In this document: positions 34,959 through 48,275 of the stretch, piece after piece
How positions within the stretch are numbered: position 1 is the stretch's first letter
Layout: each line of letters opens with the position of its first letter
From: Sthenelais limicola
Lineage: Eukaryota > Annelida > Polychaeta > Phyllodocida > Sigalionidae
Direction of reading: 5' to 3'
Length of the DNA stretch: 64,000 bases
Assembly: GCA_942159475.1 (NCBI GenBank)
Contig: OW804097.1
Coordinates: forward strand, 57,618,986 to 57,682,985
The notes under the pieces: model-generated
What the model was told of the DNA's origin: nothing
Database searches by the model: none
The model's input: the letters and a program-made list of their open reading frames with translations, nothing else
Position numbers and translations under genes: made by a program

Positions 34959-35183
34959 GTACTTTATTTAGGTGTTAACTCTTTTCCCTATCTTCCACCA
35001 ATTATTGGGGATTTTTTAGGGCGGTCATAAGAAAGAAATTTTATTTTATTTTATTTTTTATTTTTTATTTTTTATTTTGTTTATAAGGATTTTCTTCCAA
35101 GGTCCTCTAATTTAAATTAGGGACTTGGGGCATTCGAAAAAAGAGTACAGGTCTTAGTGAGAGTCAGTCCCCTATATTTTATT

Positions 35184-35295
35184 CATAGGTTTCAAATAAA
35201 TTTCGCCTTTGTGGTGTTACCCATTTTGGGAGAAAAAAATTTTTTTCTCCCAAAATGGGTCACACCACAAAGGCGAAATTTATTTGAAACCTATG
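35184..35295. repeat. 112-bp near-perfect palindrome, no loop
   Basis: Arms 35184-35239 and 35240-35295 are complementary with one mismatch in 56 positions. The centre is seven A followed by seven T. A transcript would form a long hairpin. It is either a fold-back element or a recent inverted duplication. Confidence 0.93.
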
Positions 35296-37463
35296 CTTGT
35301 GAGAAATAGTTAACCTCTCTCTATAGTCTATTGGACCGTCTAGCCTCCCCCCCCCCCCCCCCCTCCCGCACAAAGTTGTTGATTGTTATGTTGACATGCA
35401 TTGGTCATGCTCTGCTGAGCCTGAGCAACTCCACGGGTAGTGGTAGAGGGTTGATAGGTACTTATTTGGCAATGTTCGTGAGCCCCCTAGAAACGGTATG
35501 GAAATCGGTAACCATATTTTTTGTTTCTTTTTTAAATATGGCCGTATGAAACAATTCCTTCGGTCCAAGTTGTAGAGTGGTATCACTGATATCGATAGAG
35601 AGTGATAATAGCGTAGTTTTACGGGGAATATACATCAGAAAAAACATATCCCCTCAACGGGCCCTTGTATTATACGAGACACCCGATTTACGGGCATCAT
35701 GGCTATGTCTGCCGCCGATCTTATGCAAGAAGCATAAGACGACGCAGACAATTAGATTATATATTTTGGTACCTTTTTTAATGTGATAATCCTTGCTTCT
35801 TTATGTTTGTTTTTGACGCCATTGACGAGATTGAAGCTATGACCTCCTGATCATGTGACAGCTTGCAAGCATCGTCATTGGCTGAGAGGCTGATAGAACG
35901 CAATTATTTGAATTATTTATTGTTCCTAGGGCTCCAACGTGGTGGTGCCAATGGCGGTCGGCAGGTACTCAATTAAACTATGAAATCGACCAAATTGTTA
36001 ATAAATGCAATATTCCTAAATATTTCAACTTTCGTTTACATACGTCCAATTTTCGTAACAAAACATAATTTCGAACCGAATTCAAAACTCAATTTCCGAC
36101 GAACACAATACTGATTTCGGCATGAGACTTCATATCCAGATCGTCAGGCCTATTTTACATTGTACCAACCAAATCGAAAACAGTGAAATGAAATAATTAA
36201 CTTGTAATAATTATTTTTCAATTAGCCAACTGACTTCTACGACGTAAAAATTAAAATGGCTACCCTACCAAGATGTTTCAAAATCCTGAACATGTTCAGC
36301 TTCGGTGATATTCTCTTCAGATCCGAATCTCAGAATTGTATTCCCGGAGAGTTTCTGCAGTCACATTTTTATTTACTTAAAGTAAGCAATACACTGATGG
36401 AGTTGTTTGCTTTGTAATATATAACAACATTTTTTATACATGCATTGCTCTGAAAACAACATAATTATCTAACGCGAATTATGCATAAAATGTATTTCAC
36501 TAGTGAGTTATGTGGGGTTGTCATGGCAAGAAATTGCCTGAAATTCAAACTTATGACTCGATTTTCATGATTTTCATGATTAAAAGTATTATACATCTGT
36601 ATAATAAATCGTGCAATATTCACCCTCCTTCAACCAACTTGTTAGTTAACCTGTATGTCTATGGCATAATTATGTCAACGCATTACTATTTTTGACTTTG
36701 AAGGTGAAGCACCAAAAAGCATAAAAACACTCACATAATATTACTTAGTACAATATCAGCTAGTGGTAATACCTTGTCAAGGATACGAAAGTTCTGGGAG
36801 TGATGTTGAGGGGCTATGGTTGACGTGTTCATTAGATCTCTAGTATTTATTATTGCATGGCCTAGATATTGAGTTAATGAGTGCTGAGGCGCCAGACAAC
36901 ATCCACCACATAATAGTTTGGTGTTGGACAGTTATATATGCGTTATTTTTTTTCATATATATAGGTTGTTTGCAATTTGGAGACCTGGGGTTAGGGATGA
37001 ATTTACAAATAACTCATTTTTTATATATTCTAATTTGGAAGAATATTGAAATGGGACATTGCTATGCTCAACTGAACAAATAGATCTATAGATGCAGGTC
37101 TTTGGCTATCATGAAGATGTTATTTCAATAAAATGTGAACAGTGGGTGTCTTTATCTCCACTTCTTTCAACGTTGACAAGCATTTATAGGCCTTTATAGT
37201 GGAATGTTGTGTTTTATTTTATATATGTTCAAGGAAATGTTCAGGCTATAGATGAAGTGCAGCTGTTGCCGTTTTGTGCAAACTATATATAATATATAAG
37301 GTTGAATTTATAAAGTTCTATGTTTAAATAGTCTGCTGTGACAATTGGTGGCAATGATGACATAGGCTGAGATAATTCTGAACAAGCCTAATTCTGAACA
37401 AGTCTAAATTTGTTTTATCCTATTCCACTTTATTTCCAATTTTTTACAACTTTGTATCATGCA
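35296..37463. other. Intergenic; one possible first exon
   Basis: A frame at 36256-36381 (+) begins with ATG and reaches a GTAAGC donor after 42 codons (MATLPRCFKILNMFSFGD at its start). No matching downstream exon or domain was recognised, so this is only a candidate. The rest shows nothing coding. Confidence 0.25.
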
Positions 37464-40400
37464 CTATTTCTTCTCTGATTTCTGGCCTTTCTTTTTAATA
37501 CCACTATACCTGATAAATATCATAAAAATAAGATAGAGTACTGTCATTGCAATTGAATATGTCAACATTATGTATACAAGATTCAAGGGATTCCTTTGGA
37601 ACAGGACTCCAGTGAAAGATAAAAACACAAAATCCCATACAGCAGAGGAGAAAAATGCAAAGGCGTTCATGGGGGCATTCATTTTTATGTAATAGTTGGC
37701 CCAAGCCAAGAAGGCTGGCTGGAACGGGGAGAGAGATGCAGCAAATAAAGAACAGCAGACCCATACAGCAAGAGAATTAGTGGAGAAAGCCATGAAAACT
37801 CCAACTGCTGCAAGCTGGATTGGCAGAGCTATAGATATAATTACCCAGAGAGGTACCCAATAGCTTACAAGTGAGCATATTCCTCTGGTCACTGTGTAAC
37901 AAATCCATATTGTGGACTCTAATGTAGCAGCTGTTGCCACTGTCATCTTAACATCACTCTCTACAACAAATGCAAAGAGGAATTGTCCAATCGCTCCTTC
38001 AGCACCAGTAGGTAAGCCCCAAATAAAAGATAAAAGCACTGACAAAATAAAATGAAGGTGGAACATCTCTCTTTTTATGAGTAGTTCCAGTTTTTTAATC
38101 AGTCCTTTGATTTCAAATTGATGATTTTCATTCATTGGTTTCTCACTGATTGCTTCTGATTGTTTGATTGAGATGATCTGGAATACGAAGAATAAGATGG
38201 AACATGCAATTGTCGTCCCACCTATGATTGCATACGGAATTTTTATTTGTTCTTTCATAGAAGAATTGGATGAGTGACCATTTACTTCATAAGATCGATT
38301 GTGGATGATGGATTGAAGAGCTTGTCCAGGGATATTATTTGGTAGGAAGGGTTGCACAATTTGTGGTGTAATTATTGCACCTACACCATAGCAGAAATGT
38401 GTAATAAATAAAGAAGGAGCTGCTTTCTTCTTCTAGATGAATACTAGAGCAGTGGCAAGACCTTTAAGGAAAGGAATAAGATAATTTCTTGCAGCTATTG
38501 TCGTTACATCACATTACATAATATTATTAATTATGATTTATTACAAATTAAACATCAATATCATGTTTCAAAAACATTATGCTAATCGGTATGTCACACA
38601 TACCAAAGCGTTAATCAACCTAATATTATGTAATGTTAATGAGCTGGTCACAGCTGGTCACCAACCTGAATGGACTTTCCAATAGTTGTAGAATCCAATA
38701 TATATATATGCTTTGCACTGGCTCTTTCAAAAAGTACTTTTATACTATCATATCACATAACCTAAATGATAATGATAGATGAATATGAATAATTAATGAT
38801 TATATTGATAATAAATGTAATTGTTTGATTAATTATCTAATATACATATCATGTCAACCTTATGTTGGCTGGTACTTTGACCAGGATCTAGATCTATCAG
38901 CAATGATCCAGATTATTCTGGATCATTGCATCATCAATGACCCGGTTTCTCCCCCTGTTAAGAACCATAGCTAGCCTAGGCCGAAATATAACTAGAATAT
39001 TTCCAAGTCATTAAGACAATTTATCATAGACTTCCAAGGACATATGACGCATTACAAGCTCTTTAGGCACTACACCTTACATCAATGCTAAAATTTGCAG
39101 ACGGTAGAGCTAAGGGATTTTACAGCAGGTTTTTGAGAGATACCCAAGAACCAGATTACCAACAATACTGGAATTTCAGGTATTAACCCTCAATGCTATG
39201 ATGACAGGTTACATGGAAAAAGTATAAAAGACTATAGTGAAGATTTATTCTTTTATTTTCAATAGTTGTTGATGCTGTAAGATATATATAACTAAACATA
39301 CCTTATTGTTATTGATTTCATAATGATGGTGATAAGTATGGATCTGGAATCTATGTCCTTAGAATATTCCTGAATGTTGAGGTACGGATGTTTACTCTTA
39401 AAGGTTCCAATACACGCCAATTAATTATCAATTAGCACCTACATGCTAATTGATAGTCCAAATGTTATGCTTAGAAATGATCTTGTTTGTTTAGTGATAA
39501 TTGATACCCAATTATCACTCCAATGCTAATTAATGAAGGAATAACACGGAACTATATGGATCCTGTCCTGATCTTACACTTGACCAACGGTAACTGATCT
39601 TTATTTCTGGATTCGACACACCTGCTTTTATTTAGTATTAATGCAGGTTAATAACAGATTAGTTTGAGCACATTTAGCTTCTCTACTCATCCCCACTTTC
39701 TTACTTTATACACGTATATACACAATAAAAGGAGTCCTTCTTATTTCAGTGGGGAGCAAATTATTATAGAAATCAAAATGCCAATATATGAGCAATTCCA
39801 CCAATTGGTCGTCATTTGACCATCCAGGGCTGACGATTCTTAATTTTTTTAAATTGTTTCTATTGATTTATTCTTTTTCGTCCATAAACTAGATATATTG
39901 CTGCTAATATAGACGAAATTGGGAAAGTTAATAATGAATATTGTAGTCATGGTAGCTTGGTAGAGACTGGAATGAAACTCTGTTGATAAGGGCACAGGAG
40001 AATGGTACTTATTTCTACATAAATGAGGAATTATATTAGAAATAATTAAAAAAGATATGCATATAATGTTATGAATCATTGTGCAATTCATTGGTCCCAA
40101 TATAAGGCTCATAACGCTTTTTAGTTTGTGAAAATATTCCAAATAGAAGAAAAGTTACAGCCAAAAAACGATTCAGTAATGGTAATGGTAATGGCAGCGG
40201 TAAGGGTCACAGTGCATTGACCCTCTGTCCATATGTACACATATAATCCAATATATTTAGAATTTATACAAAAATGTGTCACATTCTTCACCTAGTTTTC
40301 CTGTTGAGAATACTAAAGACTAGAATACTTGTATTGGTTGTTTATGAAGGTAAATATGAATTCTGTTTAAGTATTTACAGGCAAAATTATTAGAAAAAAT

Positions 40401-40467
40401 GTTCTCTTTATGTCCCAACAACACATGTTAGTGTCATTGTCAGTGTCAGTATCAGTGTCAGCGTCAG

Positions 40468-40854
40468 TGTCAGCGTCACGTGTGGAATACTCACGTGACG
40501 CTGACACATTTCCTATCCTAACTTTCTTTTAAGGAGAACCTGGGTGAATTCATTGTTTTTGAAATGAAGTATGTGCAACATCTCATCTATATGGATATTA
40601 TAAATTATTAATTCCTAATATTTATTAAATGCGCCAGGATGATAATGCTCACGTGACGCTGACAGTAGAGCTGCCCAACTTATAAATTAAGTACTTTAGT
40701 ACCTAAAAATCCAAAGTATGAACATATATCTGAACAGATTTATTTTTAATATTTCAAGTCTATGTACAATTAACAAAATTAGCACATATTGTTCACTTCA
40801 AGTTTTTAATTTTTTTCCTAGCCTGGATTTCAAATTCCACACGTGACGCTGACA
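40468..40854. repeat. Four copies of CACGTGACGCTGACA
   Basis: Exact copies at 40468-40482 (minus), 40492-40506, 40650-40664 and 40840-40854. The first two form an inverted pair with a 9-base spacer. The last two share downstream TAGA..TCCCAAC.TAT, so they are remnants of a diverged tandem repeat. The core contains the E-box CACGTG within TCACGTGAC at three of the sites. A run of GTCAGTGTCAG units (40430-40470) precedes them. The array lies in intron 2 of the transporter pseudogene. Confidence 0.8.
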
Positions 40855-41472
40855 TTTAGAATTCCCAACATATTTTTTCATTTTTACTATGTCAAATTTC
40901 CACAGTAAACAAATAAAAAATAGATCATGGAATAGTCAGGGTCAAGGCTAAATGGTAAAATAAGTTTAAACTTATGTTTGACTATATATTTTTATTTATT
41001 TCCAGCATTTAATTAGGCCACCCTTGGATTTTCTTCACTTTTGAGGCCCTAAAATCCTGTTTTTTCACCCCCATGCCCAAATTCTTAGGAAAAACTATGT
41101 AAATAGGGGGTATTTCTGATGTATTTTGGGTGGGCGGACACGATAAAACTATTGAAAAATGTCTCCCATCATTTTTTTCCATTCAAATAAGCAAAAGACG
41201 ATTTTAGGGTCAAATGAAGACCAAATGGTGGATTTGCTCATATGTCCGGGCCTGTCTGTAACTTTGAAGTAATCTTGACCCACTATTTCATGAATTTCAT
41301 CCTTCTTTGTTTTTACTGTATGTTTTTCGGTTAATAAACGGCAGCCTGAAGGCTCCATGAAATTAACATTGTATTATGTCATAAGAACATTACACAAAAA
41401 AGCAGGCAAAAAGATACTTACATACGAATATGATGCCCTTGGCTAATCCATCAATGAATAACAAAGTAGAAA

Positions 41473-43811
41473 CCCGACGGGCAAATGAACGCGATTCTGC
41501 GCGATTTTTAATGCGCAATCATCTCGCCATAGTTCTGTGATGAGAGTGGACGCTTTTCACGCAATAATTATTGCGCAATGATCATGAGATGGTCGCGCTA
41601 TGGGTATAACGCAATACTAGTGCAAAAATTAGCAAATTCTTATGTCACTTTGAGCGTGATATATATATACTACAGATTCCTTTTTGTATATTTTTTTCTC
41701 ACAGAAAGGATTTTCTTTTTATAACAATATCTTTATTCAGCAGGTAATTGTAATTACCTGCTGAATAATTGGGGGATATAATTATTCCCTACAGATTTCG
41801 AAGAGTGTTAGGGCAGTGCATGTGTAGCCCTCTCTATGCATCATTTTATTTTCAACGATTCTACCATCCTCTCTGTGAGCCTGTAGCATAACAGCCTCCC
41901 ATCGGATGTGTTCCAGTTGTTTGTTTGCTCTGCCTCACCCAACCCAGTAGGGACAATATTATATGTACAATAATTAGGGTGTTTTGATCACAGCATTTTT
42001 CAATATGAAACAGGTATATAACACACATAAACTCTAGGAATATATCACTTATAATATTCATATGTACATGATGTGGAATATCTTTAATGGTATAAATGCC
42101 ACATAAATGTATTAGCGGCACTTTTATTGTAAAAGAATTTGTAAATGCACCCAAGTTACCATTTGCGCTACCTGGTGAAAACAGCACCGCCACCTGGTGA
42201 GGACAAGTGGCATAATAGTAAACCTTAGGAGAGATGCAACCTGTATTAAAAATGATTGGTGGTAGTATCTAGTATTAAGATGGAATGTTGCTTTATGCCT
42301 GACTTATGCCCGATGTGCAATGGTAGAACCATTAACCAGTTACAAAACTGCAACCCGCTCAAATAAACAGTTTTCAACCTGATTATATGCACCTGGTGAA
42401 ACATGCATTATCTGATCCACAACAGAGTGTGCATCAAAGTTATGTATCTAAATCGGGTGTAAATGCACATGCTACAGGCCAATATGTTATTATAACAAAT
42501 GTCAAGCGTACAAAGGTTTGTATTAAAGCAAAATATTTCGGCATTTATTACTATGTGTTAACATGGTTACATATTCTGGAGAACTTACCCCAATCTTAAT
42601 TATTAGGATTTACGATTATTTGTATTAATGAAAAATAGATTTAGCAGATGTTCAATTCATATTCATGGCGAATTTAAGAAATAAGGTTTATACTGTATTT
42701 ATTTGTGGATCTCAAGTATTCAACTCTATAACCTAAACATCAACAGTTCTATCATAATAGATATTTCAAACAAAATCCGTACATATAATAACCATAACAT
42801 TATCCAACACAATGGGGCTACAAGAGGCCACAATACCTGGCACTTCTCACTCAGGTAGCATTCACACTCACAGTTGCACATCTGACACTCCCAGTCAGAC
42901 ACTGCGCGAAATAGAAGTCTCATGCAGCTTACTTAATAATGTAAACCTTATAATAGTTCTCACACGTTGTTTAACTTAACATTTATCAGACCACACAGAA
43001 ATTAACCCGCATGCAAATTACCCCATATAACTATATATTTTTTTCTTTCCAACATGGATCCTTAATGCTTTTGTGAGAATCCTAATAATAATGCCAAGTA
43101 TGCGTAACGATTACGCATGGGGATTACGCTCTCCTCGTTGTAGTGACACCAACATGGTGCATATGGTTGGATTCGGTATTCTCTCTACTTTTGATTGCTA
43201 TAAAGTTTGTGTATGTAAACCAAGTCTCCAAGATATGAGAGTATATTTGATACCTATCATTCTCAGAAAAAATAGCATTAGATTTGTTCCTGATGTGAGA
43301 GATATCCTGACCGTCTGCATGGTACATATATATGAGTAATTCTCCCAATTGGGCGTCATTTTCCAGCCTAGGGTCTCTACAAACTGTATTTGGGATAATC
43401 ACACATGGTTATAACCATTTTATTCGAATTCCTTGGCAAAATGAGTCTTAGGAGTATGTCTAGAGTGTTTAGACGCGATTTTGAATACGCATTATATATG
43501 CGCAATTTAGATCACACCCATATTATTGACTTTTGAAGAAATCATGTATTCGCAGATACAATTGGTTATTCTGAATAACACATGTTTAACACAAACATAA
43601 ATGAAAATGAATGAGAACTTGATCCAACACAAGTGTGAGACCACTAACATCATAGGAGGAAATAGACGCAATGAATTTCACATAATGATGGCTAATGGCA
43701 TGTTCATTTCACTGTAATTCAATGCTATAAGTATCACACTTCACTAGTTTGCGGTCAATCACAAAATGATCACAGTGCCATCACATTCAATTGCACTCAG
43801 TGCCCGTCGGG
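41473..43811. mobile_element. TIR transposon, 2.34 kb, inserted in transporter exon
   Basis: CCCGACGGGCA at 41473-41483 is the inverted complement of TGCCCGTCGGG at 43801-43811; similarity continues imperfectly for about 24 bases. The flanking duplication is AA (41471-41472 and 43812-43813), deduced because only removal of two bases restores the exon frame. Subterminal GCGCAAT/ATTGCG motifs recur, including palindrome CGCAATAATTATTGCG near 41560. No transposase ORF is seen, so it is non-autonomous. It contains a copy of the dispersed repeat also found at 1.0 and 2.8 kb. Confidence 0.85.
41733..41768. repeat. Short perfect inverted repeat
   Basis: 17-bp arms starting TTATTCAGCAGGTAATT with a 2-base spacer, inside the 2.34-kb transposon. 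Confidence 0.85.
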
Positions 43812-44358
43812 AAGTGATGGTACATTTGATACCCATGGCACTGCAACTGTAGCACTTCCAGCAGCAAGTAATGACATAGCTATCCAGAGGTTTAACTTGT
43901 CCTTCCACTTATTTCCTATGAGGCCAGCAAAGAGAGAACCAAACAGGAATCCGACACCTCGAGCCACCAATGCTTTTGATGCTCCATCATAATTGCTGTT
44001 AATCTTTTCCTTCAAATAAGGGAGTGTTGTTGATGTGACCTCTGAGTACATCGCCTATGGATATGAAAAAAAGGTAGAAATTCCATAGATCGTTTTTAAG
44101 TTAATCAACCTATTTCAGCCTGTTTCATTGTGCTGGAATGCACCAAAACACCATAATAACACAATTCATCATTAGTCAATTCATAGGTTAAAAGAACATC
44201 AGAAATCACCTAGAGTAATCACAAAAGTTACTCAAAATACCAAAATATTCCAAGGAATGTCTAAAATCTTTGTACAGCATACTTACCACACATATCCTGA
44301 TTATTAAAAGGCAGGCTGTCATTAAAATATTGAACAAAAACGCTTTCTTTTCTTCCAT

Positions 44359-47300
44359 TACCTTGCTTCTGTTTTCAAACTACTTTGTTGCACAGCTGGT
44401 TGAGATGAATAGAAGACACCACTGACAATGTTTCAGGTTCTTTGCTTTATAGGCCATCAATTTTGTATCATGCATGTGTAGATGATGGATGGAATACGTC
44501 ACTCTTTAGAACTTTTTAATATGACTTTATAAATGTGGTGCCAATTGTCAACTACTTTAGTTTCTTACTTTTTTATCTTGTTCATGTAACTATAACATGC
44601 CCTCCTCAGAATTTAGAATGGGGTCATCATTTAAAACTCTGTCTCTTCAACTTCCGATTGTATGAAATTGCATATTCGTTAGAACATATATCACATAATC
44701 TGGCTATTTTGCCCCCCCCCTAAATAGGAAGAAAATGGGTAGAACAGGTGCCATCCCTATGCGCACACCCATTCTGCTTCACAGCTTTTTAGGTCTATGT
44801 AAAGTGTATGCCTCAGTGCGACCAGCAAATAAAAAGCAGTCCATTCACTGGTCAAGCTACAAGCTTTCCTAGAGTGGCATAGTGCCTGACTGCATACTGC
44901 ACATACGGTCAATCGCCATAGCTTTTAATTTGATAAGTAAAATTATATAAAGGCATTTACAGCCTAGGTACCAATATATCTTGGATATTCATGCAATAAT
45001 GACTTTTTAGAACTGTAAATTACAATCTTCATTATGAAAATAATCCTTACATTGAGCAGTTTTTTCCCCCAATGGTATAAACCTATATACATTTACATCT
45101 TACAGATGATAAAGAATTAGACTATAACAGATAAATGTTTTTTTTAATTAATTCAACATTTGTCAATAGTGCAGCCATGTCACCCATGCAGATATTATAT
45201 TTAGCATAATATAAGTTCCCAGTGCTTCCTTAACAGTGCGTGAAAACACACCACAAAACTACCCTCAAGCATCTAGGCTACATTTAAGCTACCTATCATA
45301 GTATGATACCCCTCCCACATACAATACAAAATGGGATGGGATGTTATGTGATACAAAAACGATTGAATTTCCATTGAGTCATATATGAAAACAATTGAGA
45401 TCCTAGTTTGTACCAGAGCTATACATATAGCTCTGTTTGTACATATGTCCTCTACAATCAGTGCAAAAATAAGGGGTCTGATTGTCATTCGCAGCAGGGA
45501 GGTACTTCTGAGTACTTCTTATCTTTATGCCCGTAATTAACACAGCATACTAAGATGAAATAAATTATAAGAAACAATGAACTTACAACGGCCGTGAAAA
45601 GCTACATTATCTGACACTTTACTCACCTATAGCTGGCATTTTACACTCACCTGTCGCTCATTACAACCACCTCTCCCTCCCTATGTTTAAGAAACCCCTC
45701 TAAGCTAAACCATTGTGCAAATACAACACTAGGCGGCGCTACAAGCAAGCTGGGTGACTTACTAATTCTTTTACATTAAAAGCACTATCCACGTAATATT
45801 GTGACATTTATACACTATTGGAATTAACAATCATATATATCTTGAATTCTTTTTGGTGATATTCTTCTATATTTTGTCTCTGTAATCATTTGTGTGATAT
45901 TGTAGAGGGCGTATAATCAAAACACCCCCCATCATTTACATCTGTTTGTCTAGTCTACCCTCAGTGCGTCTACCACCTCCAAAACCAACTATCCTCATTG
46001 CATAGGGGAAGAGTGACAGGCACACGCTCATTCAGATACTGACTGAATGCAAATGATTAATAAATGGATGTCTTTCTAAAGGTTACAAGTGGTTATGGCA
46101 ATGGCTGTGTTTCCTCAGCATCTCATATTGGATAATCATTTGATATGAATGTTCAGCCAATTTAGTCCTCAAATTACAATTAAAAGTGCATTCCCACACT
46201 CATGTTATGAGGACGTCATAATGCGGTAATAATAGAGCGTTCCCACGCACATATTAGCACAGCGTTTTGACGCGCTACATTGTAGCGCCTCCTGACCTGC
46301 TACATGGCAGCTTGTGAGGCAGTGCGTCAAGCTGTTATTGAAGTGACATATGGGACGCTGAGTTTTGACGCGCAAGACTTTGTGCATCAAAACCCGGTGC
46401 CCCACTGAAAACGTGCGCATCGGGATGTGCAACCGATTACCTATTTCCGCATGAGGTTTATCAATTGTTATGGTAGAGCTTGATAAACTCTATTTAGAAT
46501 AAACCGGTTGCCACGATAACCATAATTTAGAAAATTGCAGGAAAACAATTAGAAATTATACAACCAGATCCTGCATCAAAACATCGTTCATGTCAGTATC
46601 TGCTAACTGAAGTATGTTCGTTAGACATCAACTTACCATGCGGCCATTTTCCTCCCTAAACATCCCTCTACCAAATATGGGCAAAATAAACAAAAGTTTG
46701 CCATGGTTATCACTTTTCATATTTCAGGGTCTGGACCATTACAAAAGGAAGAGGATCGAAAAATCTACCTGCATTGGGTTTTGTAATCCTGTTTCCTTCG
46801 CCATAGGGAGACATAAAGTTCCCCTATTTCACTTTTGGATTCCTACCATGGCAAATGAAGTATATTTAATCTATTTCCATTCCATTTTTAACTGTTCTTG
46901 AAACTATATATTATAGTGCTACTAGTAACATGTATGCATCGAAAATAAAGACCTTGCCTTTGAAAATGAAGTTGTCTTAGGTAAATCAAAAAAGTTATTA
47001 ATGGAACATTAATTAATATTCTAAAATTTATTTTTCTCTATGGTATAGAGAAGAAAATGCTTTTCTAGAACATTAGATTAATTTGTTTTATTAAATTTTT
47101 GTCAATTTAATTTTTTTACCTAGTATTTCATGAGAATTTACGGGATACTAGTCACTAATGTGTGAGGCAAGGATACAGTTTCCTTAAAAGTACCACAACA
47201 GTTCTTCAATTGATCACAGATAATAATCATTTCAGCAACATTTGGGGGAGACTAGGAATGCTTAGGAGCGCACTAATTCCCATACAACATGATGATATAT

Positions 47301-48085
47301 AAGCCCCATTAAACTTCCTATTGCATGTCAGTAGACAGCTTTCATGATACGTTTGTGCTGTTTGATTGCTAGATCTATGCCTGTTGGTGGTAGAACTGAT
47401 GGTTGGTTGTGTATAGTTGAATAATTGGGGATCGAATGTTTGCATGCGATCAGGGAGAAAGGTTTTCATTGGTAGTGGCTTAAACCAGGAAATGGGATAT
47501 TATAGACACAGCTTCCTAGATTTACCTAAAAATAATTATCTAGCTTATCGGTTGTTACCAAATAGTTATCACTTTATGTGGGGTATTTTTGCTAATAAAC
47601 ATTTTGGTGTGTTGCACCAATGTAGAATTAAGTTTTATTGATCTCTGAAAGCGTGGAAAACGGAATGCCCATTGGATCAACGTAGGCAGTTTGTTCGATC
47701 TTCACATATCGAAGCTGCATTTTGATCGGATAAAATGTCGCTCATGAATGGTTACGTAAACAACGCACACCTTGACTCAAAACAAAGTAGTTCTAGCTAG
47801 TTTTTAATCAAGGCATTCAAAATCTAGGACTAGATTTTAATAATTGTTCGATCATATCAATGGTAGGAAACTTTAGAAATCTAAAACATCTAGTTGGCAG
47901 AAGTGAAATAAAATCTCGAACCAACTCCCGTTTCTCCCATTTTGCTTGTTATCCACTTGTTCTCCACTCGGCTCCACCTCATGGGTTACTACACCTTCCG
48001 ACGCATGGAGAACGAGCGAAAGGGGAGAAACTAGGTAAGTACTATATATAATGTATATATTCCGCCAGGATTTCCCTTGCACTCG
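44359..48085. other. Intergenic, TATA box of paralogue at left edge
   Basis: The first 100 bases hold the promoter of the disrupted transporter, with TATAAAG on the minus strand at 44445-44451. The rest has no recognised gene. A frame at 47860-48033 (+), MVGNFRNLKHLVGRSEIK at its start, ends at a possible GTAAGT donor but has no supporting domain or second exon. Confidence 0.4.
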
Positions 48086-48089
48086 CAAT

Positions 48090-48203
48090 ATGTACAGGTA
48101 GGAGGTCTCAGGTTGGATACTCGTTAGTTTATAGGAAGAAGTGGAGGCCTCCAGGCTGAGCCCTTTTTTATTTTTATAAACTAAGCTGAGACCTCTTACA
48201 GGT
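48090..48203. repeat. Fold-back repeat, about 114 bp
   Basis: GAGGTCTCAG and TTAGTTTATA on the left are matched in inverted order by TATAAACTAA and CTGAGACCTC on the right. The spacer includes GGAGGCCTCC. Confidence 0.75.
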
Positions 48204-48244
48204 TTTTCCTCCAACTTCAACTGTTTGTTTATTATTGACTTATA

Positions 48245-48275
<31 letters not shown>
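48245..48275. repeat. (GATT)n microsatellite
   Basis: Seven to eight perfect tetranucleotide units. Confidence 0.95.

Larger units (their letters stand above)
37464..44358 (-). pseudogene. Second MFSD4B-like transporter copy, disrupted
   Basis: The exon structure equals that of the intact gene at 22.3-25.9 kb. Exon 1 is 44287-44358 (MEEKKAFLFNILMTACLLI). Exon 2 is 43814-44054 plus 41422-41472, split by a 2.34-kb transposon. Exon 3 is 37464-38461. Exon 3 has TAG where the intact copy has the Trp codon before KKKAAP, near 38426. Removing the insert and one duplicated dinucleotide restores frame (VPSL..STLLF), so the transposon hit an otherwise collinear exon. Downstream of the stop the frame is open for 297 codons and well conserved, so decay is recent or conversion has refreshed it. 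A TATA box lies at 44445-44451. Confidence 0.88.

Noticed and set aside
33550..35300. LTR retrotransposon
   Set aside because: There are repeated segments but no pair of long direct terminal repeats, primer-binding site or pol frame; a Penelope-like remnant fits the hammerhead core better.
38420..38430. Alternative acceptor TAG|AAG that would skip the nonsense codon
   Set aside because: Exon 2 ends in phase 1, so joining here makes TAA and a shifted frame.
46200..46460. Possible small TIR element rich in GCGTTTTGACGCG
   Set aside because: Looks transposon-like, but I could not find matching ends or a target-site duplication.
48245..48275. CRISPR-like short repeat
   Set aside because: A plain tetranucleotide microsatellite in an animal genome; no spacers.
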